Of a DNA stretch of 34,992 nt, positions 14,575-23,436 are shown in pieces. The position numbers and the translations under genes are program-made. Numbering within the stretch: position 1 is the first letter of the stretch; each line of letters starts with the position of its first letter. The notes under the pieces are model-generated. The model was not told the DNA's origin. It saw only the letters and a program-made list of their open reading frames with translations, and did no database searches. The stretch is from assembly GCA_937929835.1 (NCBI GenBank), contig CALFUU010000082.1, positions 1 through 34,992 on the forward strand, in the 5' to 3' direction. This DNA comes from an uncultured Saprospiraceae bacterium (GTDB taxonomy: Bacteria; Bacteroidota; Bacteroidia; Chitinophagales; Saprospiraceae).

Positions 14575-16923
14575 ATGAGACAGGTATTTTTTGTAATCTT
14601 TATGATAATGGCTTTCGTGGCCTCATCCCAAGTGGACAATTACAATCAAAACAAATTTAGACAACTAGGCCAAGACCTTCCCTCACCCAATGTCTACAGG
14701 ACAGCTTCTGGGGCACCAGGTCATGAGTATTGGCAGCAGCGCGCAGACTATAAAATGGATCTCGTCCTCGATGATGAAAAGCAAACACTAACAGGTAAGG
14801 AAACCATCACTTATTACAACCAGTCACCTGATGCCTTATCCTATTTATGGCTACAGTTGGATCAAAATGTACGAGCTCAGGATTCACACTCTCACGATAT
14901 CCGCTCTTCTACAATTGGTGAGCGGGTAAGCCCAGCAGGTATCGAGCGAATAGCGCCTAGTTTTGAAGGAGGATTTAATATCACCTCTGTCAAAAATGCT
15001 AGTGGCAAAATGATGCCTTATTTCATTAACAAGACAATGATGCGGGTAGAATTACCTAAGCCCTTAGCGAAAGGACAGTCCGTCACCTTCAGTATCGATT
15101 GGTGGTATAATATCAATAACACAAAAGAGATAGGTGGTCGTAGTGGATATGAGCCGTTTGATGATGGACATAATGTATATGTCATCGCTCAGTACTTCCC
15201 GCGTATGTGTGTATATGATGATGTGAATGGATGGCAGAATAAGCAGTTTCTCGGTAGAGGAGAGTTCGCGCTTGTCTTTGGAGACTACGAAGTACACATC
15301 ACTGTACCTAATGATCACCTCGTAGCAGCCTCAGGAGAACTACAGAATGCCGATAAGGTACTCAGTAGTGAACAGAGAAAGAGACTCAAATCTGCAATGA
15401 AAGAAGATCTGCAACCCGTAACCATAGCCACTATGGAAGAAGCCGATGACAGAATAGAAGCTGCCGGCGATGGTGTGCCGTCAAAAACTAAGACATGGAA
15501 GTTCAAGGCTGATAATGTAAGGGACTTCGCCTTTGCTACTTCTAGAAGATTTATCTGGGATGCTGTCGGTGTACCTATGGATGATGGTCGTACAGTTATG
15601 GCTGCGTCGATGTGGACCAAAGAAGGAGACTGCCTGTGGAACAAATATTCTACTAAAGCTGTGGCACATACCGTAAAATGGTTTTCTCACTATACCATAG
15701 ATTATCCTTACCCGGTCGCTTGGTCTATAGATGGTAATATGGGTATGGAGTATCCAATGATTTGCTTCAACTATGGTCGATGCGAGGATGATGGTACTTA
15801 CTCTCAGAGAATGAAGTATGGCCATATCGGTGTTATCATCCACGAAGTGGGGCATAACTGGTTCCCTATGATCATCAACTCCGATGAGAGACAGTGGACC
15901 TGGATGGATGAGGGGCTCAATACCTTTGTCCAATATCTGACGGAACAACATTGGGAAAGAAACTATCCATCTAGAAGAGGACCAGCGCATAAGATTGTCG
16001 ATTACATGAAAGGAGATAAAACCAAGATCTCTCCCATTATGACCAACTCAGAATCTATATTCCAATTTGGTAACAACGCTTATGGCAAGCCAGCGACTGC
16101 ATTAAACATATTAAGAGAATCTGTAATGGGTAGAGAGTTATTTGACTATGCCTTCAAAGAGTATTGTCAGCGGTGGGCCTTTAAGCATCCGACACCTGCA
16201 GACTTTTTTAGAACAATGGAAGATGCCTCAGCCTTTGATCTGGATTGGTTCTGGAGAGGGTGGTTCTATACCAATGATCACGTAGATCAGAAATTAACCA
16301 AAGTAGAGTATAAGCAAATCAATACTAAGAATCCCGAGGTCAACGAAGCAGAAGCCAAAGCCAATAGAAAAGCAACGACTTATGATATTACACGTGAAAG
16401 AAACAGAGACGCTATACCTGAGACACTCAATGAAAGAGATTCTAGTATAGAAGACTATTACACAGATTATGATCCACTTGATACAGATGCTATTGATAAA
16501 AAGGCATATGATGATTATCTCACCAGTCTAAGTCCTGAAGAGAAAGCCTTGGTAGAGAAGGACCCACATTTTTATACCTTATCACTAGAGAGCGAAGGGA
16601 TTCCGATGCCAGTCATCTTAAAGTTCAAATATGCGGATGGTACATCTGACGTCAAACGTATACCCGCTGAAATATGGAGATTCGGAGATACGGTCAATAA
16701 GTCCTTTGTCCTGAACAAAAAAGTGGTGGATATCGTATTGGATCCTTACTTAGAGACTGCAGATGTCGATGTATCTAATAACACAATGCAACCTTCGTCT
16801 AGTCCTACACGATTTGAATTATTTAAGAGACGACAAGGACCAAGAGGATCGAGTAGGGGAGAAAATCCTATGCAACGAGCTAAGAAAGCTGAAGAGCTAA
16901 AGAAGAAAATACAACAACCTTAA
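14575..16923 (+). CDS. Secreted M1-family (aminopeptidase N-like) zinc metallopeptidase
   Basis: A 782-residue exported peptidase. A signal peptide spans residues 1 to about 20 (MRQVFFVIFMIMAFVASSQ). An N-terminal beta domain follows, then the gluzincin catalytic core: GMEYP in place of GAMEN, HEVGH (423-427) and the third zinc ligand Glu446 in MDEGLN, giving the canonical HEXXH-X18-E. All catalytic residues are intact. The C-terminal 200 residues are charged and end in a basic, Pro/Lys-rich tail, so anchoring by a sorting domain is not evident. The ATG at 14575 is chosen over 14530 because it starts at the signal peptide. It probably trims peptides in the periplasm or outside the cell. Monocistronic, followed by a strong terminator. 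Confidence 0.93.
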   Translation: MRQVFFVIFMIMAFVASSQVDNYNQNKFRQLGQDLPSPNVYRTASGAPGHEYWQQRADYKMDLVLDDEKQTLTGKETITYYNQSPDALSYLWLQLDQNVRAQDSHSHDIRSSTIGERVSPAGIERIAPSFEGGFNITSVKNASGKMMPYFINKTMMRVELPKPLAKGQSVTFSIDWWYNINNTKEIGGRSGYEPFDDGHNVYVIAQYFPRMCVYDDVNGWQNKQFLGRGEFALVFGDYEVHITVPNDHLVAASGELQNADKVLSSEQRKRLKSAMKEDLQPVTIATMEEADDRIEAAGDGVPSKTKTWKFKADNVRDFAFATSRRFIWDAVGVPMDDGRTVMAASMWTKEGDCLWNKYSTKAVAHTVKWFSHYTIDYPYPVAWSIDGNMGMEYPMICFNYGRCEDDGTYSQRMKYGHIGVIIHEVGHNWFPMIINSDERQWTWMDEGLNTFVQYLTEQHWERNYPSRRGPAHKIVDYMKGDKTKISPIMTNSESIFQFGNNAYGKPATALNILRESVMGRELFDYAFKEYCQRWAFKHPTPADFFRTMEDASAFDLDWFWRGWFYTNDHVDQKLTKVEYKQINTKNPEVNEAEAKANRKATTYDITRERNRDAIPETLNERDSSIEDYYTDYDPLDTDAIDKKAYDDYLTSLSPEEKALVEKDPHFYTLSLESEGIPMPVILKFKYADGTSDVKRIPAEIWRFGDTVNKSFVLNKKVVDIVLDPYLETADVDVSNNTMQPSSSPTRFELFKRRQGPRGSSRGENPMQRAKKAEELKKKIQQP

Positions 16924-16938
16924 TACAAAAAATATAAT

Positions 16939-16972
16939 AAAAAAGGCGGAACAGAAATGGTCCGCTTTTTTT
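16939..16972. terminator. Bidirectional intrinsic terminator
   Basis: Stem GCGGAAC (16946-16952), loop AGAAAT, and GGTCCGC (16959-16965), with one mismatch, followed by seven T on the plus strand. Six A (16939-16944) precede the stem, so it reads as a hairpin plus T-run on the minus strand too. It separates the convergent M1 peptidase and histidine kinase genes. Confidence 0.88.
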
Positions 16973-17003
16973 ATGTCCAGATTCATAATAGTATATCCGA
17001 ATT

Positions 17004-18311
17004 CTAGACGATTGTGTTCTCGACAGAAATAATCTGGTCTGGTAGCACAATATCAAATACAGAGCCTCCCGCGTCAGATTTCACCAAGCTGATGCGTCCA
17101 CTGAATTCCTCTACCAATCGCTTACAAGTCGCTAAGCCCAAACCGGAACCACTGTAGAGACTATGGCTATTAAGCCTTGTAAACATCTCAAATATATAAT
17201 CGTTATACTGCCTATCTATACCTATACCATTATCCTCGATTCTAATAGTGTGTGGCTTGATTATAGAGATACGGATAACAGGAACTTTAGAATTATTAAA
17301 CTTAAGACCGTTCTCTATCAAGTTATGGAAGAGTGTCTCTATGCTATACTTATCCCACTCAACACTAGGCAGCTTATCTCTAAGTTCTATTTCAAATTCT
17401 TGAGTATTGTTCTTTGTCTTAAAATAGGTATGCAAATTATGGACTACATCATTGAGATCAATTCTTTCCTTTTCAAACTGCTTGACCTGATGATCGCTAG
17501 ATAACAGGGAATATTGTAATACGTCATTGATGAGTTTATCCATTCTGTCAGAGCCCTGTAGGATAAAATTCAAATTCTCTATCAAGTCCTGATTATCACT
17601 ATCTATCAACTTCCTTTTAAGCAATTCTGAAGACCTAGATATATTGAGTAGAGGCGTTTTCAAATCGTGGGCAGTGATATAAGTGAATCTTTCTATGGCC
17701 TCATTTTTTGTCTTCAACTTATCAATTAGCAGACTTTGCTCCTTCTCTATCTCCCTGTTCTTGTAGACGTAATAGTTGATAGCAAATCCGATAACACTTG
17801 CGCATAACAGAAAGATAAATATAGATCCTAAGTTAAACGCAGCTAAGTTATCAGGATCGTTATACCTGAAATATAATATGTAAGTCGTAATACCAACGAC
17901 TATATGATATAGAACAGCTAATGCGACGAGCCTCTTCTCTATATAGAGTAGAACCGACATAACAATAACAAACAAAAAAATGGAGAAACAATCAGAAAGG
18001 CCTTGCGTCTGAATGATCAATATAGAGACAAAAGGTGGTAGCGCAAAACATAGAATGTGTCGCACTATTGCCGACCAACCTTTGCTCATACACCAAAATA
18101 GAATACACAGTAAAAGCAGTCCAGCCACATACCCCCAAGTAGAATATCCTAGGTATATATAATCCGTGATAGAACTAACTAGAAACCCAATAAAAAAGAT
18201 ACAAATAATTATATTCTGGAACCTCAGCCTAGTTGCCTCTAGCCTTTCCATATCGGCGTCAATACCGATATCGATAATTTTAGTAAGCAAAACTGGTAGA
18301 GAGAAATTCAT
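17004..18311 (-). CDS. Membrane sensor histidine kinase
   Basis: A 435-residue kinase. The first 180 residues contain about six membrane helices with almost no soluble sensor domain, so the signal may be sensed in the membrane. A short coiled coil leads to HisKA with YITAHDLKTPLLNI (phospho-acceptor His215). HATPase motifs follow: N-box LFHNLIENGLKFNN, G1 EDNGIGID, F-box IFEMFTRL and G2 GSGLGLA. No response regulator is adjacent, so the partner is elsewhere. It is the last gene of a minus-strand operon after heme A synthase and an alpha/beta hydrolase, 9 bases from the latter. A link to respiration or membrane state is suggested only by context. Confidence 0.92.
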   Translation of the reverse strand: MNFSLPVLLTKIIDIGIDADMERLEATRLRFQNIIICIFFIGFLVSSITDYIYLGYSTWGYVAGLLLLCILFWCMSKGWSAIVRHILCFALPPFVSILIIQTQGLSDCFSIFLFVIVMSVLLYIEKRLVALAVLYHIVVGITTYILYFRYNDPDNLAAFNLGSIFIFLLCASVIGFAINYYVYKNREIEKEQSLLIDKLKTKNEAIERFTYITAHDLKTPLLNISRSSELLKRKLIDSDNQDLIENLNFILQGSDRMDKLINDVLQYSLLSSDHQVKQFEKERIDLNDVVHNLHTYFKTKNNTQEFEIELRDKLPSVEWDKYSIETLFHNLIENGLKFNNSKVPVIRISIIKPHTIRIEDNGIGIDRQYNDYIFEMFTRLNSHSLYSGSGLGLATCKRLVEEFSGRISLVKSDAGGSVFDIVLPDQIISVENTIV

Positions 18312-18320
18312 TCTCTTGAG

Positions 18321-19064
18321 CTAGACTTTATTTAAAAAATTCTCCAAAGTTGTATTAAACTGATGCGGCAACTCCATCATCGGCGCATGGCCACATTTGT
18401 CAAAAAGTTCCAACCTAGAATTGGGCAATAACTCGTGGAACTTCTCTCCTACCCAACTAGGGGTTACCGTATCTTGCTTGCCCCATACTAAAAGTACTGG
18501 TGCAGTAATTTTATGAATGAGCTCTTTCAGGTTGTTACGTACTGCAGATTTTGCAGCCACTACAACTCGTATAGCTTTATTCCTATCGTTGACGATATCA
18601 AAGACTTCGTCAATGACCTCCTTAGTCGCCACTTCAGGATCATAGAATATGGCCTTCGCTTTCTTCTCTACGAAATCATAATCTCCACGCTTGGGAAAAG
18701 TAGATCCCATAGAATTTTCAAATAGACCTGAACTACCCGTTAAGGTAATAGAAGCCACCTTTTCCATATTGGACAACGCAAAGAGTTGAGCAATATGACC
18801 GCCCAACGAATTACCCACTAAATGGACTTTTTTAAAGCCTTTATATTTAACGAAATCCTCTATGTACTCCACAAGCGTTTCCAAACTTAAATTCTTCACA
18901 TCCATAGTCAGTATGGGAAGTATGGGTGTCACTACATTAAATTTAGAACCAAAATACTCTTGGATACCCTTAAAATTGCCCGTTGCTCCAAACAATCCGT
19001 GCAATAGCAGCAATACACTATCACCACCCTTGGTCTCTAAATAATCAAACTCCCTATCGGACAT
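18321..19064 (-). CDS. Alpha/beta-fold hydrolase
   Basis: A 247-residue hydrolase. The oxyanion segment LLHGLFG lies near residue 20, the nucleophile elbow GNSLGG contains Ser86, the acid is in WGKQD, and the catalytic His is in KCGHAPMMELP close to the C-terminus. Length and motifs fit the large carboxyl-esterase/C-C hydrolase group, and the substrate cannot be told from sequence. There is no signal peptide, so it is cytoplasmic. It lies 14 bases after the heme A synthase gene and 9 bases before the kinase gene, so all three should share one transcript. Confidence 0.9.
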   Translation of the reverse strand: MSDREFDYLETKGGDSVLLLLHGLFGATGNFKGIQEYFGSKFNVVTPILPILTMDVKNLSLETLVEYIEDFVKYKGFKKVHLVGNSLGGHIAQLFALSNMEKVASITLTGSSGLFENSMGSTFPKRGDYDFVEKKAKAIFYDPEVATKEVIDEVFDIVNDRNKAIRVVVAAKSAVRNNLKELIHKITAPVLLVWGKQDTVTPSWVGEKFHELLPNSRLELFDKCGHAPMMELPHQFNTTLENFLNKV

Positions 19065-19078
19065 ATGCTTTTGTTCTA

Positions 19079-20131
19079 TTAGGTATAAGTTCTCCTCTTA
19101 TATATAAAGAGATGGAACAATGAAACCGCTAATATACATAGTGCAACTGCTTGATGCATAACTCCATAGAAGACAGGAATAGTATCAGAAGTATTTAATA
19201 AGGTAAGTATACCTAGTAATACTTGCAGATTAAGCAGGATAATCAACAAAATAGCTCCTCTATAGAATAGTCTTCTCAGAGGATACTTAAATATACGGAG
19301 ACTGAGGTACATCCCGAAGAAGTAGACTATATAGCCCCAATTTCTATGTAATACATGTATCAGCGCAGGCATAAAAGCATCCTTATCATAGTCAAGGATG
19401 TTCTCCTTGCTCCACGCCGTGCTATCAAACAAGACTTCAGGTAAATACTGACCATTAAGATCTGGCCAAGATGGATAGTAGAGGGCAGCCCGCATACCTG
19501 ATAACACAGCCCCAAAGAAGATCTGCAAAATTAGGGCTAGCAAAAACCACATAGCCAGCTTGTAGATCTTCGTGTTATCGATAGCTACATTCTGCACACC
19601 AGTAGACTTGAAGGTACCCCATATGAGAAAAGAAAAAGTCATCAAAGCAATACCTAAGTGCAAGGATAACTTATAAGCATTGACCCAAGGTCTATCTACC
19701 AAACCACTAGCTACCATAATCCAACCAAACACTGCCGCCATCGCAGCCCAAAATATCACAAAGCCCAGCTGTCTTATCATCCAAGGGTCTATCCACTTTT
19801 TGACTACAAAAAAGATAAAAGGGAATAGAAAGATAAAACCCATCATCCTTGCCCAGAGCCTATGGAAGTACTCCCAGAAGTATATGAACTTAAAATCCTG
19901 GAGCGACATCCCTTTATTGATCTTCTTATACTGAGGTGTCTCCTTATATAGATCAAACTCTGACTGCCATGCCGCCTGTGAGGTAGGCGGTAAGGTACCT
20001 GTTACAATCTCCCACTTAGTGATAGACAAACCAGATCCTGTGATTCTTGTGACACCACCGATGACCACTTGGAAGAAAACCAAGACACAACCAGCATACA
20101 GCCAATACTTGACAATACTTCTATACTTCAT
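19079..20131 (-). CDS. ctaA: Heme A synthase, COX15/CtaA family
   Basis: A 350-residue inner-membrane protein that oxidises the C8 methyl of heme O to form heme A for cytochrome c oxidase. About eight membrane helices. Conserved heme-ligand histidines appear in WEYFHRLWARMMG, SLHLGIAL, LIHVLHRNWGY and VMHQAVAL, and the N-terminal GGVTRITGSGLSITKWE is typical of the family. The open frame reaches a TTG at 20155, but the ATG at 20131 begins the usual MKYRSIVKYW just before the first helix. It is the first gene of the operon with the hydrolase and kinase. Its presence implies an aa3-type oxidase in the organism, though none is encoded here. Confidence 0.95.
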   Translation of the reverse strand: MKYRSIVKYWLYAGCVLVFFQVVIGGVTRITGSGLSITKWEIVTGTLPPTSQAAWQSEFDLYKETPQYKKINKGMSLQDFKFIYFWEYFHRLWARMMGFIFLFPFIFFVVKKWIDPWMIRQLGFVIFWAAMAAVFGWIMVASGLVDRPWVNAYKLSLHLGIALMTFSFLIWGTFKSTGVQNVAIDNTKIYKLAMWFLLALILQIFFGAVLSGMRAALYYPSWPDLNGQYLPEVLFDSTAWSKENILDYDKDAFMPALIHVLHRNWGYIVYFFGMYLSLRIFKYPLRRLFYRGAILLIILLNLQVLLGILTLLNTSDTIPVFYGVMHQAVALCILAVSLFHLFIYKRRTYT

Positions 20132-20594
20132 GACGATGTAAAGGTATGAAAGCAAACCTTGTTCAGTAATTTGGCTATTCAGATGTGTTCTAAATATTTG
20201 AAGAAATCAACATTTCACAACTCCTTTTAATAAATATGATTCTTAATTAAATAAAAACAAGTTGCTATTATTAGGCTTGTTAGTACGGGTATAAACTAAA
20301 TGTCAATTTCTACCTTGCAATAGGCTTGTTGGTGAAAGTCATCCCTACCAACAATGGCTTAACTCTCTAGACACCCTTGTTTTGCTGATAATTGGACCTT
20401 TACCAACAAATGCCTTTATGCATCGATGTGAATAATTGATTTATCTTGTTGATGTGAATTAAGTAGGGAGTTTATGCGGAGATAACATGCATAAAATTTA
20501 CATATGAGATATCTTCATGTGTAAAGTCTTGAAAATTGATAAAACGCCTATTGAGATGTTGATTTCTGAGTCTTTATAACAATTAACCAACAGT
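20132..20594. promoter_or_regulatory. Divergent regulatory region between ctaA and dtd operons
   Basis: A 463-base gene-free region. It holds four related half-sites: TTGTTAGT (20277-20284), TTGTTGGT (20326-20333), ACCAACAA (20347-20354) and ACCAACAA (20402-20409), two facing each way. The inner pair forms an 8-base inverted repeat with a 13-base centre. The first two are part of a longer direct repeat, AGGCTTGTT(A/G)GT. The region is AT-rich and should contain both operon promoters, but I find no exact TAnnTTTG box. No coding frame is apparent. Confidence 0.5.
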
Positions 20595-21050
20595 GTGAAA
20601 GCAGTTATTCAACGAACATTGACACCAGCTTCTGTAAAGGTAGATGATACGGTTACAGGTCGCATAGATAAAGGACTTATTGTCTATTTGGGTATAGGAA
20701 AAGAAGATACAGAAGAGGATATAGCCTGGTTGGCTAAGAAAATCGTACAGATGCGCATATTTAGCGATGAGGCAGGTAAGATGAATCTCAACGTGGAACA
20801 AATCGGGGGAGGATTGCTTGTTATCAGCCAGTTTACATTATATGCCAGTACAAAGAAGGGCAATAGACCATCTTATCTCAATTCTGCTTCTCCTGATTTG
20901 GCAAAAGATCTATACAATCGCTTTATAGAACACACTACAACACACTATAGGCTTCCAGTGGAGTCGGGCATTTTTGCTGCGGATATGAAAGTGGAGTATA
21001 TTAATGATGGTCCTGTTACCATCCTGATGGATACAAAGAATAAAGCATGA
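20595..21050 (+). CDS. dtd: D-aminoacyl-tRNA deacylase
   Basis: A 151-residue enzyme that removes D-amino acids (and glycine from tRNA-Ala) mis-loaded onto tRNAs. The motifs MKAVIQRTLTPASVKVDD, LLVISQFTLYA and the late GPVTILMDT match the DTD fold, with the SQFT and GPVT segments forming the active site. Translation starts at GTG 20595, which directly precedes the conserved KAVIQR; an overlapping GTG at 20593 runs into TGA. Its stop overlaps the start of the MazG-like gene (ATGA), so they are coupled. First gene of a four-gene operon. Confidence 0.95.
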   Translation: MKAVIQRTLTPASVKVDDTVTGRIDKGLIVYLGIGKEDTEEDIAWLAKKIVQMRIFSDEAGKMNLNVEQIGGGLLVISQFTLYASTKKGNRPSYLNSASPDLAKDLYNRFIEHTTTHYRLPVESGIFAADMKVEYINDGPVTILMDTKNKA

Positions 21051-21385
21051 CACTGAAAGAGCTGCAGTCAGATACACATACTTGGATAAAGACCTATGGC
21101 GTTAGGTATTTTTCCGAATTGACCAATATGACTTTATTGACAGAAGAGATAGGAGAACTGGCCCGCTTAGTGAGTAGGCAGTATGGTGAGCAGTCATTTA
21201 AGAAAGAAGTATCAGCAGAAGAGATCAAGAAAAGTATTGCTGACGAGATGGCGGATATATTATTTGTATTGACGTGTCTGGCCAATCAGATGGATGTAGA
21301 TCTTACTTCAGCGATGCAGACCAATTTTGAAAAGAAGACAAAGCGTGATGCTACCCGTCATTTATCTAACGACAAACTTAAGTAG
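21047..21385 (+). CDS. MazG-like nucleotide pyrophosphohydrolase
   Basis: A 112-residue all-helical protein with the MazG metal-binding pattern EEIGE (residues 33-37) and DEMADILFVLTCLANQ in the second helical pair. It fits the short single-domain MazG-like NTP pyrophosphohydrolases that clean up non-canonical nucleotides. Its ATG overlaps the dtd stop by four bases. Together with dtd this makes a small housekeeping pair for quality control of tRNA and nucleotides. It ends 2 bases before the likely GTG start of the phosphatase gene. Confidence 0.9.
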   Translation: MTLKELQSDTHTWIKTYGVRYFSELTNMTLLTEEIGELARLVSRQYGEQSFKKEVSAEEIKKSIADEMADILFVLTCLANQMDVDLTSAMQTNFEKKTKRDATRHLSNDKLK

Positions 21386-21386
21386 T

Positions 21387-22610
21387 GTGAATAGAGATTT
21401 AGAAATGCTTAATAAGCTGGAGAAGGAATTGAGTCTTAAGGAGCTCCAGATAAAGAGTCTATTGACGATCACGCAAGCGATAAATGATAATGTCTCTTCT
21501 GAAGGACTTTTTAATATGTATCGGTCTTTCTTGAGTTGGGAGATGGGTATTGCGCATATGATATTGTTTATCAGAGATGATGAGACCTGGAATGTAGCGG
21601 CCAAGATAAAGGTAGAGGCCATAGATGAAGCGCAAGTAATAGAGCAATGTCAGGTCTACAAGCGGTTACATACTATCAAGGAGGATGATCATGTATCTAT
21701 AAGAATCTTTGATATAATTATCCCTGTATTTCATAAGAGCCAACCTATCGCCTATGCATTAATCGGAGGGATAAAAGATAGGGAGGATATATATAATAGG
21801 ATACAGTTTATAACGACCATTACCAATATTATTGCTGTTGCGATTGAGAACAAGCGACTTTTCCGTCAACAGATAAAGCAGGAGAGACTCAATAAAGAGA
21901 TGGAGCTGGCTAAGAAATTTCAGCAGATGCTGATTCCAGAAAAAATCCCCTTTAGTGATAAATATGCAGTGGATATCTACTACAGACCACACTCCAATGT
22001 GGGTGGAGACTACGTAGATTTTATAAAGTATAGTGAGGATAGATTTGCAGTGGTGATTGCGGATATATCAGGAAAAGGAGTAGCGGCTGCCTTATTGATG
22101 TCTAATTTTCAAGCGATGCTACATGGCCTTGTGCAGCAGTATAGAGACTTAGAGACATTTGTATTTGCACTCAATCAAGCTGTATACAGAATTACCAAAA
22201 GCGATAAATTTATTACCTTCTTTATAGCAGAGATTGATACAGCTAAGCGTTCGATGACGTACATCAATGCTGGCCACTTTCCGCCAGTATTATACAATGC
22301 CGGAGAGATAACGGAGCTAAAAATAGGCAGCACAGTTATCGGTGCTTTTGATAAATTGCCTTTTATACAAGAAGAAAAGATAGCTCTTAAAAGTGATGCC
22401 CTTTTATTTTGTTTTACTGATGGACTAGCCGATCTGCAAGATGATGACGGGATTCACTTTGAGGAAACTCAAATAAACAAATATGTGTTGGACAATAAGG
22501 ATCTGGATGTAGACGCCTTTAATGCAAAGTTGATTAAGACACTAGATGATTATAGAGGAGAAAGAGAGTATGTAGATGACATCGCCATATTAACGACAAA
22601 GATTTTTTAG
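21387..22610 (+). CDS. SpoIIE/PP2C-type serine phosphatase with GAF-like N-terminus
   Basis: A 407-residue regulatory phosphatase. The N-terminal half (about 20-165) begins with a coiled coil and looks like a GAF-type sensor. The PP2C (SpoIIE) catalytic domain follows, with SNVGGDYVDFI, FAVVIADISGKGVAAALLM, a late FCFTDGLADL and VDDIAILT, so all metal-binding aspartates are present. Such proteins usually dephosphorylate anti-sigma antagonists. The frame is open back to 21327 inside the MazG-like gene. The GTG at 21387, 2 bases after that gene's stop, is preferred, and an ATG at 21405 is possible. No anti-sigma partner is nearby. Confidence 0.88.
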   Translation: MNRDLEMLNKLEKELSLKELQIKSLLTITQAINDNVSSEGLFNMYRSFLSWEMGIAHMILFIRDDETWNVAAKIKVEAIDEAQVIEQCQVYKRLHTIKEDDHVSIRIFDIIIPVFHKSQPIAYALIGGIKDREDIYNRIQFITTITNIIAVAIENKRLFRQQIKQERLNKEMELAKKFQQMLIPEKIPFSDKYAVDIYYRPHSNVGGDYVDFIKYSEDRFAVVIADISGKGVAAALLMSNFQAMLHGLVQQYRDLETFVFALNQAVYRITKSDKFITFFIAEIDTAKRSMTYINAGHFPPVLYNAGEITELKIGSTVIGAFDKLPFIQEEKIALKSDALLFCFTDGLADLQDDDGIHFEETQINKYVLDNKDLDVDAFNAKLIKTLDDYRGEREYVDDIAILTTKIF

Positions 22611-22630
22611 AGCCAACGATAAAAAGGAAG

Positions 22631-23413
22631 ATGAAAAGCAAAACGACAGCAGCACTTTTGGCCTTATTTGGAGGGAGTTTCGGGTTACATAAGTTTTATT
22701 TGGGAGAACCACAGACGGGTATTTTGTATCTGGCTGTTACGTTTCTTACATCTAAATTTTTTCCTATTGGTACCTTACTAGGTGTGATAGATGCTATTCG
22801 TTTGTTTTCAATGTCTACACAAGCCTTTGATGCCAAGTATGGAAATAAGGGCATACCCAATCAGCCTCGCCAACGCCAACGTCAAAGAGCTCGGAATCCG
22901 CGACAAGAAGAAATCAAGATGCAACGAGATAGACACAGTTATAAAGTTATCTCAAAAAAGCAACGCAATAATCCCTTCAGAAAAAGCGCGGATCAAAAAT
23001 TTGTGGAATATGATCTAGATGGTGCATTGGAGGATTATAAAAAAGCAACTGAGATCACCCCTGCAGACAAGGATATGCACTTTAATCTAGCTTGTATCTT
23101 TTCATTAAAAGAAAATATTGATAAGAGTCTATATCATCTCGACAAGGCGATCTCTATGGGATATAAAAACGTGGAACAGATCAAAACTAAAGATGAGTTA
23201 GCTTTCTTAAGGATACAACCAGAATTTGAGGCATTTGTAGCGGATGGCTATACACTAAAAAGCCAACCCTCTGTGATGCAACCACCCAAAGATGACTTGC
23301 TACAGAATGATGCTCTGCTTGCACAATTAAATAAACTGAAAGAGATGCGGGAGAGAGGCTTACTTTCTGATAAGGAGTTTGCCTATGAAAAGGAACGCCT
23401 GAAAAGGAGATAA
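22631..23413 (+). CDS. TM2-domain protein with TPR-like repeat and SHOCT tail
   Basis: A 260-residue membrane protein of mixed design. Residues 1-75 form a TM2 domain: a charged N-terminus, LFGGSFGLHKFYLGEPQTG, then a second helix ending in GVIDAIRL. A basic Arg/Gln-rich linker (about 80-110) follows, then a TPR-like helical pair (about 125-180; ALEDYKKATEITPADKDMH), and finally a C-terminal SHOCT-like segment (LAQLNKLKEMRERGLLSDKEF). The gene has a good AGGAAG site and lies 20 bases after the phosphatase, so it belongs to that operon. TM2 proteins are poorly understood, and the TPR suggests protein contacts on the cytoplasmic side. Confidence 0.85.
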   Translation: MKSKTTAALLALFGGSFGLHKFYLGEPQTGILYLAVTFLTSKFFPIGTLLGVIDAIRLFSMSTQAFDAKYGNKGIPNQPRQRQRQRARNPRQEEIKMQRDRHSYKVISKKQRNNPFRKSADQKFVEYDLDGALEDYKKATEITPADKDMHFNLACIFSLKENIDKSLYHLDKAISMGYKNVEQIKTKDELAFLRIQPEFEAFVADGYTLKSQPSVMQPPKDDLLQNDALLAQLNKLKEMRERGLLSDKEFAYEKERLKRR

Positions 23414-23436
23414 ATCCTGATCAGGCGATATAATTT

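Noticed and set aside
16389-16399. CACGTGAAA in the M1 peptidase gene as a fifth parS site
   Set aside because: Only one half matches; the left arm is unrelated, so it is likely chance.
20789-20802. AACGTGGAACA in dtd, and a similar half-site at 23169, as parS sites
   Set aside because: Right half only, no palindrome, and both are explained by coding sequence.
23416-23425. CCTGATCAGG as a terminator between the TM2 and cold-shock genes
   Set aside because: The 10-base palindrome has no loop room and no clean T-run on either strand.
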